A DNA stretch of 6,757 nt from positions 1 through 6,757 of the forward strand of contig JAYSTY010000326.1 of NCBI GenBank assembly GCA_043719385.1. The letters are read 5' to 3'. The translations under genes and the position numbers were made by a program. Of the stretch, positions 6,569 through 6,757 are shown in pieces (the stretch's first letter is position 1; each line of letters starts with the position of its first letter). The DNA comes from JAFDVL01 sp043719385 (GTDB taxonomy: Bacteria; Acidobacteriota; Blastocatellia; RBC074). The notes beneath the pieces are model-generated. The model was not told the origin of the DNA and did not search any database. It saw only the letters and a program-made list of their open reading frames with translations.

Positions 6569-6664
6569 CCTATGAACCTGCTGAATTTTTTGAAAGGCGG
6601 AGAGGGAGTAATCCGAACCTGGCATACTTCATCATCCTGATCAATAAATTACGGCACAAAATAA

Positions 6665-6728
6665 AAAGGCCGACCGAATCCCCAACGATTACACCCGTAG
6701 TGTGTGTACTCAAATCCGGTCAACCTTT
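6665..6728 (-). terminator. Possible intrinsic terminator for a minus-strand gene beyond the right edge
   Basis: AAAGG (6665-6669) pairs with CCTTT (6724-6728), and GACCG (6672-6676) pairs with CGGTC (6717-6721), separated by a 2x2 internal loop. Read on the minus strand the stem is followed by TTTATTTT, as expected for a terminator. The loop is long (40 nt), which lowers confidence. One minus-strand frame entering from the right edge stops at a TAA at 6729-6727, directly against this stem. It could be the end of a gene lying outside the window. Nothing else in 6569-6757 looks coding. Confidence 0.3.
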
Positions 6729-6757
6729 ACAAACGAAACTGCTCGTACCAGACTCCG

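Overview
The window holds four complete protein-coding genes on both strands, with no RNA gene, CRISPR array, transposase or phage gene. The proteins look like those of a free-living Gram-negative-type heterotroph of moderate GC. The long membrane-HD-GYP-GAF-GGDEF protein, TTG start codon use and heptameric intergenic repeats would fit Acidobacteriota (Blastocatellia-like). That placement rests on general style only and is unproven.

Left part (1-1047): a cytosolic glycerophosphodiester phosphodiesterase (GDPD) is encoded on the minus strand (822 to 103), with an imperfect hairpin beyond its 3' end. Its upstream region is almost entirely a degenerate 7-nt tandem repeat. This includes a perfect 23-nt inverted repeat (849-871 / 911-933), shared with the divergently transcribed gene to the right.

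Centre (1048-3531): a large integral-membrane cyclic-dinucleotide protein on the plus strand. It has an N-terminal multi-spanning membrane domain, an HD-GYP phosphodiesterase, a GAF sensor domain and a GGDEF-type cyclase with an AGDEF signature. Both catalytic sites look intact and the RxxD inhibitory site is present. The residue that normally reads guanine (PleD Asp344 equivalent) is Asn704. Because Ser at this place marks the Hypr cyclases that make 3',3'-cGAMP, this is the most interesting point in the window.

Right part (3557-6568): a ClC-type chloride/proton antiporter with two C-terminal CBS domains on the minus strand. It converges on the cyclase gene with a 25-nt gap and starts at a well-supported TTG. 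Divergent from it is a secreted zinc-dependent phospholipase C / S1-P1 nuclease family enzyme with all nine expected zinc ligands, including a Trp at the predicted mature N-terminus. The last 189 nt hold no complete gene. They contain a possible terminator pointing left, which may belong to a minus-strand gene entering from beyond the right edge.

No two adjacent genes are co-directional, so there is no operon. The only functional link I can suggest is that the secreted PLC-like enzyme and the GDPD could both take part in phospholipid breakdown and phosphate or glycerol recovery. That is inference from family roles, not from gene arrangement.
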